From Dehalococcoidia bacterium (lineage in GTDB: Bacteria > Chloroflexota > Dehalococcoidia > Tepidiformales > Tepidiformaceae), in the NCBI GenBank assembly GCA_022824925.1, contig JAJDYW010000024.1, positions 1 through 64,000 on the forward strand: a DNA stretch of 64,000 bases, given 5' to 3'. Below, piece after piece: positions 1 through 7,043 of the stretch; the stretch's first letter is position 1; every line of letters begins with the position of its first letter. Both the position numbers and the translations under genes were made by a program. Under the pieces are notes generated by a model that saw only the letters and a program-made list of their open reading frames with translations, was not told the DNA's origin and did not search any database.

Positions 1-351
1 GTCGATGTAGTCGGTCTGGAGGCGGCGCAGGCTGGCCTCGCACTGCTCGATGATGTGGCGGCGGCTGTTGCCGCGCGCGTTCGGATCCTCGGCGTCCATC
101 GAGCCGTGCACCTTTGTGGCGAGCACGACGTGGTGGCGGCGTCCGTTCCGCTTGAGCGCCTCGCCCGTAATCTCCTCGCTGCGCCCGAGGGCGTAGACGT
201 TGGCGGTGTCGAGGAAGTTGATGCCGGCATCGAGGGCGTGATCGATGATGGCGTACGACTCTTCGGGCTCGGTGCGGCGCCCGAACATCATGCAGCCAAG
301 GCAGAGGCTGGAGACTTTCACACCGGTGCGGCCCAGGTTCCTCAGTTCCAT
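1..351 (-). CDS. Aldo/keto reductase, N-terminal part (cut by window edge)
   Basis: The first 117 residues of an NAD(P)H-dependent aldo/keto reductase are visible; the gene runs off the left edge. The start ATG (349-351) opens with MELRNLGRTGVKVSSLCLG, the usual first beta strand of the AKR barrel. The catalytic Asp and Tyr appear in NFLDTANVYALGRSEE, followed by the ATKVHG strand and RRHIIEQCEASLRRLQTDYID, which carries the 'SL.RL..DYID' signature of the family. Soluble and probably cytosolic. The gene diverges from the DinB-like gene to its right with about 100 nt between starts. Substrate cannot be told from this part. Confidence 0.9.
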   Translation of the reverse strand, partial: MELRNLGRTGVKVSSLCLGCMMFGRRTEPEESYAIIDHALDAGINFLDTANVYALGRSEEITGEALKRNGRRHHVVLATKVHGSMDAEDPNARGNSRRHIIEQCEASLRRLQTDYID

Positions 352-454
352 GGCGGGCCATTCTACGTGCGCGACACCCTCCCCGGCGCACGGGGTATCG
401 ACGGTTGCGGGCGGGCACGGTAAACAGGGGGAACCGACGCCGGGGAGGACTCAC

Positions 455-868
455 ATGGCGACACCGGACGAGCTGCGAGCGACGCTGGCCGAGGCCCGCG
501 GGGCGTTCCGCGAGGCGATCGAGGAAGCGGAGATGGGCTGGCGGCGCACGCCCGGCGAGGGCGAGTGGTCGGCCCAGGAAGTGGCCGAGCACGTCATCCA
601 GATCGAGGCGCGCATCACGACCATGATCTGCGAGGCCTGCGGCTACCCCGGCATCGAGATCGGCGAACCGGACTGCGCCTCCTCGATCGAGGCGGTCGAC
701 GAGTTCGACGCCGTCGTGAGCCGCTGCGACGCGAAGCTCCAGCACGTCACCCCCGAGGACCTGGAGAAGCCCCACGACAACTTCGGGAATGTGGCCGCCA
801 TCTTCGAGATGAACGTCCAGCACCTGGTCGAGCACACCGCCCAGCTGGCGGGGGCGGCCGCCAGCTAG
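455..868 (+). CDS. DinB-like four-helix protein
   Basis: A 137-aa all-helical protein of the DinB/YfiT-like superfamily. Visible features are the early helix with WRRTPGEGEWSAQEVAEHV, which gives the family pattern 'W...EV..H', and a late helix NVQHLVEHTAQLAG with spaced histidines. The family binds a divalent metal with three His and includes thiol-dependent S-transferases, though many members have no known role. The ATG at 455 was chosen because GGGGAGGA lies just upstream; a longer in-frame reading to 245 runs into the divergent promoter space. The stop codon overlaps the stop of the convergent gene on the other strand. Confidence 0.75.
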   Translation: MATPDELRATLAEARGAFREAIEEAEMGWRRTPGEGEWSAQEVAEHVIQIEARITTMICEACGYPGIEIGEPDCASSIEAVDEFDAVVSRCDAKLQHVTPEDLEKPHDNFGNVAAIFEMNVQHLVEHTAQLAGAAAS

Positions 869-1566
869 CCTCGGGCGTCGGCGTAGACCCTGAATCCGAA
901 GTCGTTGTAGCGCCGTTCGGGCGAGAGACTGGCGCGCGCCGTGAGGCGGGTGAACTTGACCGAGTGCCGCCAGCTCCCGCCGCGGCTGACCTTGCGCGCG
1001 CGCTCCGAGGGCTCGCGCTGGCCCGCGCCGGGCGCGGCGTAGGCATCCGGGTGGTACCAGTCGAGGCACCACTCGTGCACGTTCTCGGCCATGCAGCGCA
1101 GGCCGTAGCCGTTGGCGCACTCGGGGCCGGGAGGATGGGGGCGGTCGGCGGCGGCGATGCGCTCGGCAGCGGGGTGGTCCTGCCAGCGGGCACCGGGCCA
1201 GGGCCAGTCGGCGCCCTCGATGCCGCCGAGGGAGGCGTACTCGCGCTCCGACTCGGCGGGAAGCCGGCAGGGGATGCCCGTCTCAACAGCAAGCCACTCG
1301 CAGTAGGCGACGGCATCGAACCAGCTCACCCCGACGACGGGCTGGTCGGGGGCGTTGAAACGCTCGTCCTCCCAGAGTCGCGGGGGCTCGTGCCCGCTTT
1401 CGAGGAAGGGCGCGTACTGCGCGTTCGTGACGGGCGCGACCGCGACCCGGAACGGCGCGATTTCGACGCGGTGCTCGGGCTGCTCGTCGGGGCGGCCGCC
1501 GGCATTGCCCATCAGGAGCACGCCGCCGTCGAGGCGCACGAGGTCGAGTCGGGGGAGGGGGTCCAC
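865..1566 (-). CDS. FGE-sulfatase (SUMF1/EgtB fold) domain protein without the FGE cysteines
   Basis: A 233-aa single-domain protein of the formylglycine-generating-enzyme/EgtB C-terminal fold. Diagnostic stretches are LVRLDGGVLLMGN near residues 9-21, VTNAQYAPFLES, PVVGVSWFDAVAYCEWLA, CRLPAESEREYASLGG, MAENVHEWCLDWY, VSRGGSWRH and FGFRV at the end. True FGE carries two copper-binding cysteines after the GGS(F/W) motif; here that segment reads RGGSWRHSVKFTRLTARASL and has none, so sulfatase maturation is unlikely. It may be a non-catalytic or differently acting relative. No signal peptide. It converges with the DinB-like gene with a 4-nt overlap. Confidence 0.85.
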   Translation of the reverse strand: MDPLPRLDLVRLDGGVLLMGNAGGRPDEQPEHRVEIAPFRVAVAPVTNAQYAPFLESGHEPPRLWEDERFNAPDQPVVGVSWFDAVAYCEWLAVETGIPCRLPAESEREYASLGGIEGADWPWPGARWQDHPAAERIAAADRPHPPGPECANGYGLRCMAENVHEWCLDWYHPDAYAAPGAGQREPSERARKVSRGGSWRHSVKFTRLTARASLSPERRYNDFGFRVYADARG

Positions 1567-1648
1567 GGGCCGATCTTACGGTGGCGCCCGCACACCGTCC
1601 CTGCCGCAAACTGTCGCGTGAGCGGGCCCCCGGCTAGACTCCTGCGCC

Positions 1649-2602
1649 ATGGTTGACGCGATCGTGTGGCTGGACGAAGCGGGTGCGCCGGACCGGCGCA
1701 TCGGCGGCAAGGGCGGGAGCCTGGCGCGACTCTCGGGCCTGGGGTTCCCCGTCCCGCCGGGATTCGTGGTGGCGGCGGAAGCGTACAAGGCCTTCGCGGA
1801 CTCGCACGACCTGCCCGCACTGATGGCCCCGCTCGCCGGCATCGAGGCGCGCACGCCGATTGCGGAGATCCGCGAGGTGCTGGCGCCCATGGCCGCACGG
1901 CTGGACGGGGCCGGGCTCGACGACGGGACACGCGCGGCCATCGCGCAGGCGATCGGCGCGCTCAAGGAGCGCTCGGGGCCGCACGCGACCTTCGCCGTGC
2001 GCTCGAGCAGCGTGAACGAGGACAGCGCCGGAAGCTCCTTCGCCGGCCTCTACGAGACCTACCTGAACCTGCACGGCGAGGAGGAGATCCTGAAGGCGGT
2101 GGTCGACTGCTTCCGCTGCCTCTGGCAGGAGCGCGCCGTGCAGTACCGCACGTTCCGGGGCATCGACCACGCGTCGGAAGCAATGGCGGTCGTGGTGATG
2201 CAGGTCGTGCGCGCCCGCTCAAGCGGCGTCGCCTTCACGAAGAACCCGATGACGGGCGCGACCGACGAGGTGCTCATCAACGCCTCGTGGGGGCTGGGGG
2301 AGGCGGTGGTTTCCGGTTATGTCACGCCCGACTCGTTCATCGTCGGGCCCGGCGGCGAGATGCGGGAGCGCGCCATCAGCGAGAAGCACGAGCAGGTGGT
2401 GCTGACCGGCCACGGCACGGAGCGCACGGCCGTGGCCCCGGCCCACATGGCCGAGCCATCCATCAGCGACGCGGAAGTGGCGGAGGTCGTGGAAACCGCG
2501 CAGGCCGTGCAGCGCGAGTACGGCGGTCCGGTCGATATCGAGTTCGCCTACGACGACTTCGGCACTATGTTCCTGTTGCAGGCGCGCCCCATCACGACCT
2601 GA
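1649..2602 (+). CDS. Stand-alone PEP/pyruvate-binding (PPDK N-terminal) ATP-grasp domain protein
   Basis: This 317-aa protein matches only the nucleotide-binding N-terminal domain of phosphoenolpyruvate synthase, pyruvate phosphate dikinase and rifampicin phosphotransferase. Motifs: IGGKGGSLARLSGLGFPVPPGF near residues 18-39, FAVRSSSVNEDSAGSSFAG in the middle, GVAFTKNPMTGATDEV, ASWGLGEAVVSGYVTPD, and the closing VDIEFAYDDFGTMFLLQARPIT typical of the end of this domain. Full-length PEP synthase is about 800 aa and carries a phospho-His swivelling domain and a PEP-binding barrel; both are absent and no neighbour supplies them. The 3' end overlaps the convergent gene by 11 nt. Activity is therefore uncertain. 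Confidence 0.88.
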   Translation: MVDAIVWLDEAGAPDRRIGGKGGSLARLSGLGFPVPPGFVVAAEAYKAFADSHDLPALMAPLAGIEARTPIAEIREVLAPMAARLDGAGLDDGTRAAIAQAIGALKERSGPHATFAVRSSSVNEDSAGSSFAGLYETYLNLHGEEEILKAVVDCFRCLWQERAVQYRTFRGIDHASEAMAVVVMQVVRARSSGVAFTKNPMTGATDEVLINASWGLGEAVVSGYVTPDSFIVGPGGEMRERAISEKHEQVVLTGHGTERTAVAPAHMAEPSISDAEVAEVVETAQAVQREYGGPVDIEFAYDDFGTMFLLQARPITT

Positions 2603-2921
2603 CGAGCGCCTGGATCTCCCTCCGCAGCTCGGCGAGATCCTCCGGCGCCAGGAGCGCCTCAGGCGCGCCGCCAAGGCGCTCGAACCAGCGCTGCGAGAGG
2701 TCGCGCACGGCCGGCTCGACCCCGAGCCCCGCCCGGCCCCGCCCCAGCGGCGACGCAGGCCCGGCGGCCTCCTCCATTTCCGCCTCCCCCGCGAGCACGG
2801 CGATGGCGTCGAGCAGGTGTGTCGCCGCGACCGCCCCGGCGGCCCGCGCACGGGCGATGGCCGAGGCCACGGTGAGGATGTCGAGGAAGCGGACGGCGTC
2901 CTCGCCGTCGCCGGCGGGCAT
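2592..2921 (-). CDS. Hypothetical helical protein, 109 aa
   Basis: Not recognised. It is a predicted soluble, largely helical protein: FLDILTVASAIARARAAGAVAATHLLDAIAVLAGE (residues about 10-44, two amphipathic helices) followed by a Gly/Pro-containing linker and a C-terminal helix PEDLAELRREIQALVRS. The 'ATHLLDAIAVL' segment faintly recalls Clp N-terminal repeats, but that is a weak resemblance. Its ATG lies 2 nt after the stop of the DinB-like gene at 2924, so the two are almost certainly co-translated. Its 3' end overlaps the convergent ATP-grasp gene by 11 nt. Confidence 0.6.
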   Translation of the reverse strand: MPAGDGEDAVRFLDILTVASAIARARAAGAVAATHLLDAIAVLAGEAEMEEAAGPASPLGRGRAGLGVEPAVRDLSQRWFERLGGAPEALLAPEDLAELRREIQALVRS

Positions 2922-2923
2922 CG

Positions 2924-3424
2924 CTACGGGGCGGGTTCCTGGAGGGCTGTGAGCTGGCTGGCGTGGTCGAGGGAGTGGACGCGCAGGGTGAGGAGCCACT
3001 CGCGCCAGTTCAGGTCGCCGAGGAAGGGGTGCAGCCACACGACCGCGGCGTCGGGGTCGGCGTTGCCCGCGCGCACGGCGCGCATGGCGCCGGCGATGAC
3101 CTCGGCGTGCCTGGCCAGCACCTCCTCGCGCGTGTCCGGGACGGGCGGGATCTCCTCCGGCACCACCCCTTCGGAGACAACGCCGCGGACGCGGGTCGCG
3201 GTGCCGTGGTTGACTTCGGCGACGTGGCGGATGCACTCGAGGGGGCTCCACTCCTGGCCCTCCTGCCGGACCTCGAGCAGGTCGTCGGGGACGGCGCGGG
3301 CGGCGGCTTCGAGCTCGGCGACGGCGGCCTCGACGCGCTGCGCCATTTGCTCGGGGGTCCACTCGGCGGCCTTGCGGCGGACGTAGCTGAGGATGACCTC
3401 GGTTGCGCCTTCGGGGATGGTCAC
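2924..3424 (-). CDS. DinB-like (DinB_2) domain protein
   Basis: A 166-aa four-helix-bundle protein of the DinB superfamily, distinct in sequence from the one at 455. Key parts: EGQEWSPLECIRHVAEVNHG, which gives the first metal-ligand helix, DLNWREWLLTLRVHSLDHASQLTAL, with the paired late histidines, and an intervening helix EEVLARHAEVIAGAM. The GTG at 3422-3424 was chosen because AGGAGG sits 6 nt upstream and the family usually starts near this point. It heads a two-gene operon with the small helical protein at 2592-2921. Function unknown; members may be thiol S-transferases or metal-dependent hydrolases. Confidence 0.78.
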   Translation of the reverse strand: MTIPEGATEVILSYVRRKAAEWTPEQMAQRVEAAVAELEAAARAVPDDLLEVRQEGQEWSPLECIRHVAEVNHGTATRVRGVVSEGVVPEEIPPVPDTREEVLARHAEVIAGAMRAVRAGNADPDAAVVWLHPFLGDLNWREWLLTLRVHSLDHASQLTALQEPAP

Positions 3425-3526
3425 GGGTGGCCTCCTGGGGCGGGATCGCGGTGGCGATCCTAGCGCATCGACCGGAGGGGGCGGGGCCGGCTCGCCCGCT
3501 GCGGGGTTCCCCGTAGAATCCGGGGC

Positions 3527-3916
3527 ATGGTCAGGATCACCCGTCCCGAGGAGCGCGACGCGGGCACCGCGCAGACGCCGGGGATGCGGCGCGAAGCCGG
3601 CATCTCGGGCGCGCTCGCCGGCTCCGAGGGGCTTTGGATGGGGATGGCCCGCAACGATCCGGGCGGCTGCTCGGATGTGCACCACCACGGCGAGAGCGAG
3701 TCCGGCATCTACATCGTCGAGGGGCGCGTGCGCTTCCGCTGGGGCGACTCGCTCGAACACGTCGCGGACGCCGGTCCGGGCGACTTCATCTTCGTCCCGC
3801 CGTACGAGATTCACTCGGAGGAGAACCTCGACCCCGACAGCGAGGCGGTCTTCCTCCTGGCGCGGACCACGATGGAGGCCATCGTGGTGAACGTGCCCGA
3901 CCCGAGGGAGACATAG
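3527..3916 (+). CDS. Cupin domain protein
   Basis: A 129-aa single-cupin protein. The first cupin motif is seen in DVHHHGESESGIYIVEGRVRF (the HH...E pattern, residues about 50-70) and the second in GPGDFIFVPPYEIHSEEN with its His ligand near residue 97. These four residues bind a metal, often Fe or Mn. The substrate is not evident; small cupins of this length are isomerases, dioxygenases or sensors. The stop TAG is followed after 2 nt by the ATG of a 63-aa protein, implying translational coupling. A divergent promoter region of about 100 nt separates it from the DinB-like operon. Confidence 0.82.
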   Translation: MVRITRPEERDAGTAQTPGMRREAGISGALAGSEGLWMGMARNDPGGCSDVHHHGESESGIYIVEGRVRFRWGDSLEHVADAGPGDFIFVPPYEIHSEENLDPDSEAVFLLARTTMEAIVVNVPDPRET

Positions 3917-3918
3917 GC

Positions 3919-4110
3919 ATGGCCCTGCTGGCGATGAAAGTGACGCTCACCGATGGGCGCGAGGTAGTCGTGAAGGCCGACTCGCGCGTGGACACCGTCG
4001 ATGACGACGGCAACCGCATCATCCGGCTGATGAAGGACGGTCAGATCGTCGAGGTGTTCCGCCAGAGCGATGTGCGAGAGCCCATCCAGGGCCTCACCCA
4101 CGACGTCTAG
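3919..4110 (+). CDS. Small hypothetical protein coupled to the cupin
   Basis: A 63-aa acidic protein, not recognised: a short beta-rich sequence with VTLTDGREVVVKADSRVDTVDDDGNRIIRL and a C-terminal stretch GQIVEVFRQSDV. The first ATG lies only 2 nt after the cupin stop; a second ATG at 3934 (MKVTLTDG) is equally reasonable. The regular strand-turn-strand pattern and coupling to the cupin argue for a real gene rather than chance. It could form a dimer or a small beta-barrel, but nothing supports a specific function. Confidence 0.6.
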   Translation: MALLAMKVTLTDGREVVVKADSRVDTVDDDGNRIIRLMKDGQIVEVFRQSDVREPIQGLTHDV

Positions 4111-4183
4111 GAACGGTTCCCGGTACTCCTCGACGCTCGCGCGCCACGGGGGGAGCGGGGCCGCGTGCGAGCGTGGTGCGTGG

Positions 4184-4924
4184 TTAGTCGCGCCCCGGAC
4201 CGTAGCCACCGAAGAGCGCGCTCCCGAGCCGCTTCCAGAAGCAGTCGACGTGCTCGAAGCCGGCGTCGCGCAACCAGCCGAGGTGGTGGTCCAGCGCCTC
4301 CAGGTTTGAGTGGTGGCGCTCGAGGTTGGAGGGGGGCGGAGGCTCCTCCTCCCGGGCAGCCTGCTCTGACTGCATGATCTCCCGGTAGCGAGCCTCGAGG
4401 GCGTCGTCGGGGGGCTTCACGAGGTCGAGGTTGAGGAAGGCGCCGCCCGGAGCGAGGCTCGCCAGGACCTCCCCGTAGAGTCGCTGCTGGGCGGCTCCGG
4501 GCAGGTGGTGGATGGCGGCGGACGAGATGACGGCATCGAAGGGACCGCCGGGGTCGGCGGGGAGGGCGCCCTCGCCGAAGTCCCAGTGGACGTAGCGATA
4601 ACGCCCCTCGAACTCGGCCAGGCGCTCACCGCCGACGCGGATCATCTCCTCGGAACCATCGACCAGCACGGCGGAGGCGTTGGGAAAGGCGCGCAGGAAA
4701 GCGCTCGCTTCCGCGCCGTAGCCCGCGCCCAGGTCGAGGACGCGGATGGCGTCGTCGGAGTCGCGCCCGAGGAGCCGGGTCATCAGCTCGAACTGGGGGG
4801 CGCGCTCCTGCGCGCGGGCGTCCATGCGGCGCACGAAGTCCCGCACGCGGGCGGGCTCGCGCCAGTGCTGGCCCGTGTTCTCGTGGGCATGCCCGTGCTG
4901 GTGTTGATGGGTCGTCTCAGTCAC
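4184..4924 (-). CDS. Class I SAM-dependent methyltransferase with His-rich N-terminus
   Basis: A 246-aa methyltransferase. Motif I is IRVLDLGAGYGAEAS (residues about 60-74), followed by the acidic beta-2 end SAVLVDGSEEM, motif post-I VHWDFGEGALP, the FDAVISSAAIHHLP strand-4 motif and LAPGGAFLNLDLV. The late part (EARYREIMQSEQ, WLRDAGFEHVDCFWK) resembles small-molecule methyltransferases. The first 20 residues contain seven histidines (MTETTHQHQHGHAHENTGQH), an unusual possible metal-binding tail. It lies just downstream of the ABC permease genes on the same strand, but 39 nt beyond the permease end, so co-transcription is uncertain. Confidence 0.88.
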   Translation of the reverse strand: MTETTHQHQHGHAHENTGQHWREPARVRDFVRRMDARAQERAPQFELMTRLLGRDSDDAIRVLDLGAGYGAEASAFLRAFPNASAVLVDGSEEMIRVGGERLAEFEGRYRYVHWDFGEGALPADPGGPFDAVISSAAIHHLPGAAQQRLYGEVLASLAPGGAFLNLDLVKPPDDALEARYREIMQSEQAAREEEPPPPSNLERHHSNLEALDHHLGWLRDAGFEHVDCFWKRLGSALFGGYGPGRD

Positions 4925-4962
4925 TGATCCCGCCCGTGCCGTGGTCTGTGCGGAGCGGAAGC

Positions 4963-5931
4963 CTACGCGCCGCGCAGACGCGGGTCGAGCACGTCACGGA
5001 GGGCATCGCCGAAGATGTTGAAGGCGAGCACCGTGAGCGTGATGGCCCCACCACCGACGAGACTCATGACCGGGTTAGTATCGAAGAACTGGCGACCGGT
5101 ATTCACCATCTGGCCCCAGCTCGGACCCGGAGCGCCCAGATTGAGGAAGGAGAGCCCCGCCTCGGCCAGGATCGAGGAACCGATCGTGATGGAGAAGATG
5201 ATGATGATGGGCGCCATCACGTTGGGCAGGATGTGCCGGACCATGATGCGTGGCGGCTGCACGCCGACCACCCGCGCCGCCTCGATGAACACGCTGGAGC
5301 GCACGGATAGGGTCGCCGATCTGACGACACGGGAGACCCCGAACGCCCCAAGGAAGGCGAGCGCGATGATGACCCTCGTGACGGTCGTCTCCCCCGTCTG
5401 GACGAGCAGCAGCAGGAAGAGCAGGCCCGGGATCGCGATCATGGCATCGACGAAGCGCTGGAGCACAAGGTCGACAATCCCACCGAAGTAGCCGGAGATG
5501 ACGCCGATGAGGGCTCCGAACACGGTCGAGAGGAAGGCGGCGCCGAACCCGAACTGCATGGAGCGCTGCGCCCCGAAGAGGACGCGCGTGAGGAGGTCGC
5601 GGCCGAGGTCGTCCGTGCCCAGGGGGTGATCCAGGCTGGGGTTCTCGAGCCGCTGCAGGATGGTCGGCTGGAGGGCGTCCTTCTCGAAGCTGTCGGGGTC
5701 GTACTTGGGGTTGTCCCTGAAGAACACCTCGTCCTTGTCGTAGGGCGTGACGTACGGGCCGATCACACCAAGGCCGAGAATGACGATGCAGATGATGAGG
5801 GCGGCGGCGCCGACCTTCTTCGTCGTCAGGAAGCGCCACAGGGCGCGCAGGATCCTGATGGGCCGGGGCGCCTCTTCGGGCTGTTCGAAGTCGGTGATCC
5901 GGCGGGGGGAGAGTTGCGCGGCTTCGCTCAC
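4963..5931 (-). CDS. Peptide/nickel-type ABC transporter permease (DppC-like)
   Basis: A 322-aa inner-membrane permease of the OppC/DppC family. It has a cytoplasmic N-terminal segment, a first membrane helix (AALIICIVILGLGVIGPYV), the periplasmic stretch with HPLGTDDLGRDLLTRVLFGAQRSM that is diagnostic of this subfamily, and the EAA loop EAARVVGVQPPRIMVRHILPNV that contacts the ATPases. It ends with DALRDVLDPRLRG as usual. The ATG overlaps the stop of the DppB-like gene (ATGA at 5928-5931). With the binding protein at 7044-8960 it forms an importer; no ATPase genes lie in the cluster, so these must be encoded elsewhere. Confidence 0.95.
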   Translation of the reverse strand: MSEAAQLSPRRITDFEQPEEAPRPIRILRALWRFLTTKKVGAAALIICIVILGLGVIGPYVTPYDKDEVFFRDNPKYDPDSFEKDALQPTILQRLENPSLDHPLGTDDLGRDLLTRVLFGAQRSMQFGFGAAFLSTVFGALIGVISGYFGGIVDLVLQRFVDAMIAIPGLLFLLLLVQTGETTVTRVIIALAFLGAFGVSRVVRSATLSVRSSVFIEAARVVGVQPPRIMVRHILPNVMAPIIIIFSITIGSSILAEAGLSFLNLGAPGPSWGQMVNTGRQFFDTNPVMSLVGGGAITLTVLAFNIFGDALRDVLDPRLRGA

Positions 5932-6968
5932 GCCGAGGCTCCTTCCACCGTGACGCGCGGGTCGATGACGAAGTAGCTCAGGTCAACGAGGAGGTTGACG
6001 AAGACCACGCCGCCCACGAGCAGCAGCGTCATGAACTGCGCGAGGGGAACGTCGCGGTCGAGGATGGCGCGCAGGAACTGCCGTCCCATGCCCGGAATGT
6101 TGAACATCTGCTCGAGGATGACGTTGCCGGCGATGAGGCTGGCGGTGAGGAAGCCGAGGATGGTGACGATCGGCAGCAGGGCGTTGCGGAGGACGTGCCG
6201 GTAGACGACCACGGACTCGCGCAGCCCCTTGGAGTGGGCGGTGCGGATGTAGTCCTGGCGGAGTACCTCGAGCAGGCCGGAGCGCAGGAAGCGCATGAGC
6301 ACGGCCCCCGTCGCGAGGCCGCCGGCCAGCGCCGGGATGATGAACAGCTGGAAGCTCCCCCAGGCGTCATCCCAGACGCCGGGAGCCGAAACGACATCGA
6401 TGGTGAGCACGTCGTATTGCACGGCCCAGCCGGAGAGCAGCGCCGCCGTCCAGAACGAAGGCGCGGCCAGGAAGAACACCGCGAACACGCGTAACCCGCC
6501 ATCGATGAAGCCGTCGGGCCGTATGGCGGAGAAGATGCCCACCGGCGCCGCCAGGAGGGCGGCGATGATCACCGCCATCACCCCTAGCTGGACGGTGTAG
6601 GGGAGGGCGTCGGCGGTCATGTCGACGACCGACTCGGCGGTCTGGAAGGACTTGCCGGGGTTCCCCGAGAAGATGTCGCGCCAGTACTTGCCGTACTGGA
6701 CGATGACGGGATCGTGGAGGCCGAGGCGTTCGCGAGCGGCCTGGAGGGCGCGGTCGACGTTCTCGCTGGCGCCCTCCTCGGCGCCCTGCGCCTCCTGGGT
6801 GGCCTTGTCGGACTGCCCGCGCGAGGTCGCACCGGAGAAGAACTGGTTGGCGACCTGCTGGGCAGCGAAGTCGCCGGGCAAGACACGCAACGCCAGGAAC
6901 ACGAAGGTCATCACGATCCAGATGACCACCAGGTTCCCGACGAACCGACGGATGATGTAGTTGGTCAC
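5928..6968 (-). CDS. Peptide/nickel-type ABC transporter permease (DppB-like)
   Basis: A 346-aa DppB/OppB-family permease. It opens with MTNYIIRRFVGNLVVIWIVMTFVFLALRVLPGD, the standard first helix and 'LPGD' motif. The normal periplasmic loop is enlarged by an acidic/Ala-Gln insert (about residues 42-75, SRGQSDKATQEAQGAEEG) before RERLGLHDPVIVQYGKYW. The EAA loop LEVLRQDYIRTAHSKGLRE and the C-terminal helix pair ending VDLSYFVIDPRV are intact. It pairs with the DppC-like gene through a 4-nt overlap. It follows the substrate-binding protein gene by 75 nt. Confidence 0.95.
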   Translation of the reverse strand: MTNYIIRRFVGNLVVIWIVMTFVFLALRVLPGDFAAQQVANQFFSGATSRGQSDKATQEAQGAEEGASENVDRALQAARERLGLHDPVIVQYGKYWRDIFSGNPGKSFQTAESVVDMTADALPYTVQLGVMAVIIAALLAAPVGIFSAIRPDGFIDGGLRVFAVFFLAAPSFWTAALLSGWAVQYDVLTIDVVSAPGVWDDAWGSFQLFIIPALAGGLATGAVLMRFLRSGLLEVLRQDYIRTAHSKGLRESVVVYRHVLRNALLPIVTILGFLTASLIAGNVILEQMFNIPGMGRQFLRAILDRDVPLAQFMTLLLVGGVVFVNLLVDLSYFVIDPRVTVEGASA

Positions 6969-7043
6969 GCCCCGCCCTCCACTGGAGAGTCCCGTGGCGG
7001 CGAGGCCATCCCGGGCCTCGCCGCCGCCGTGAGCATGCGCTCC

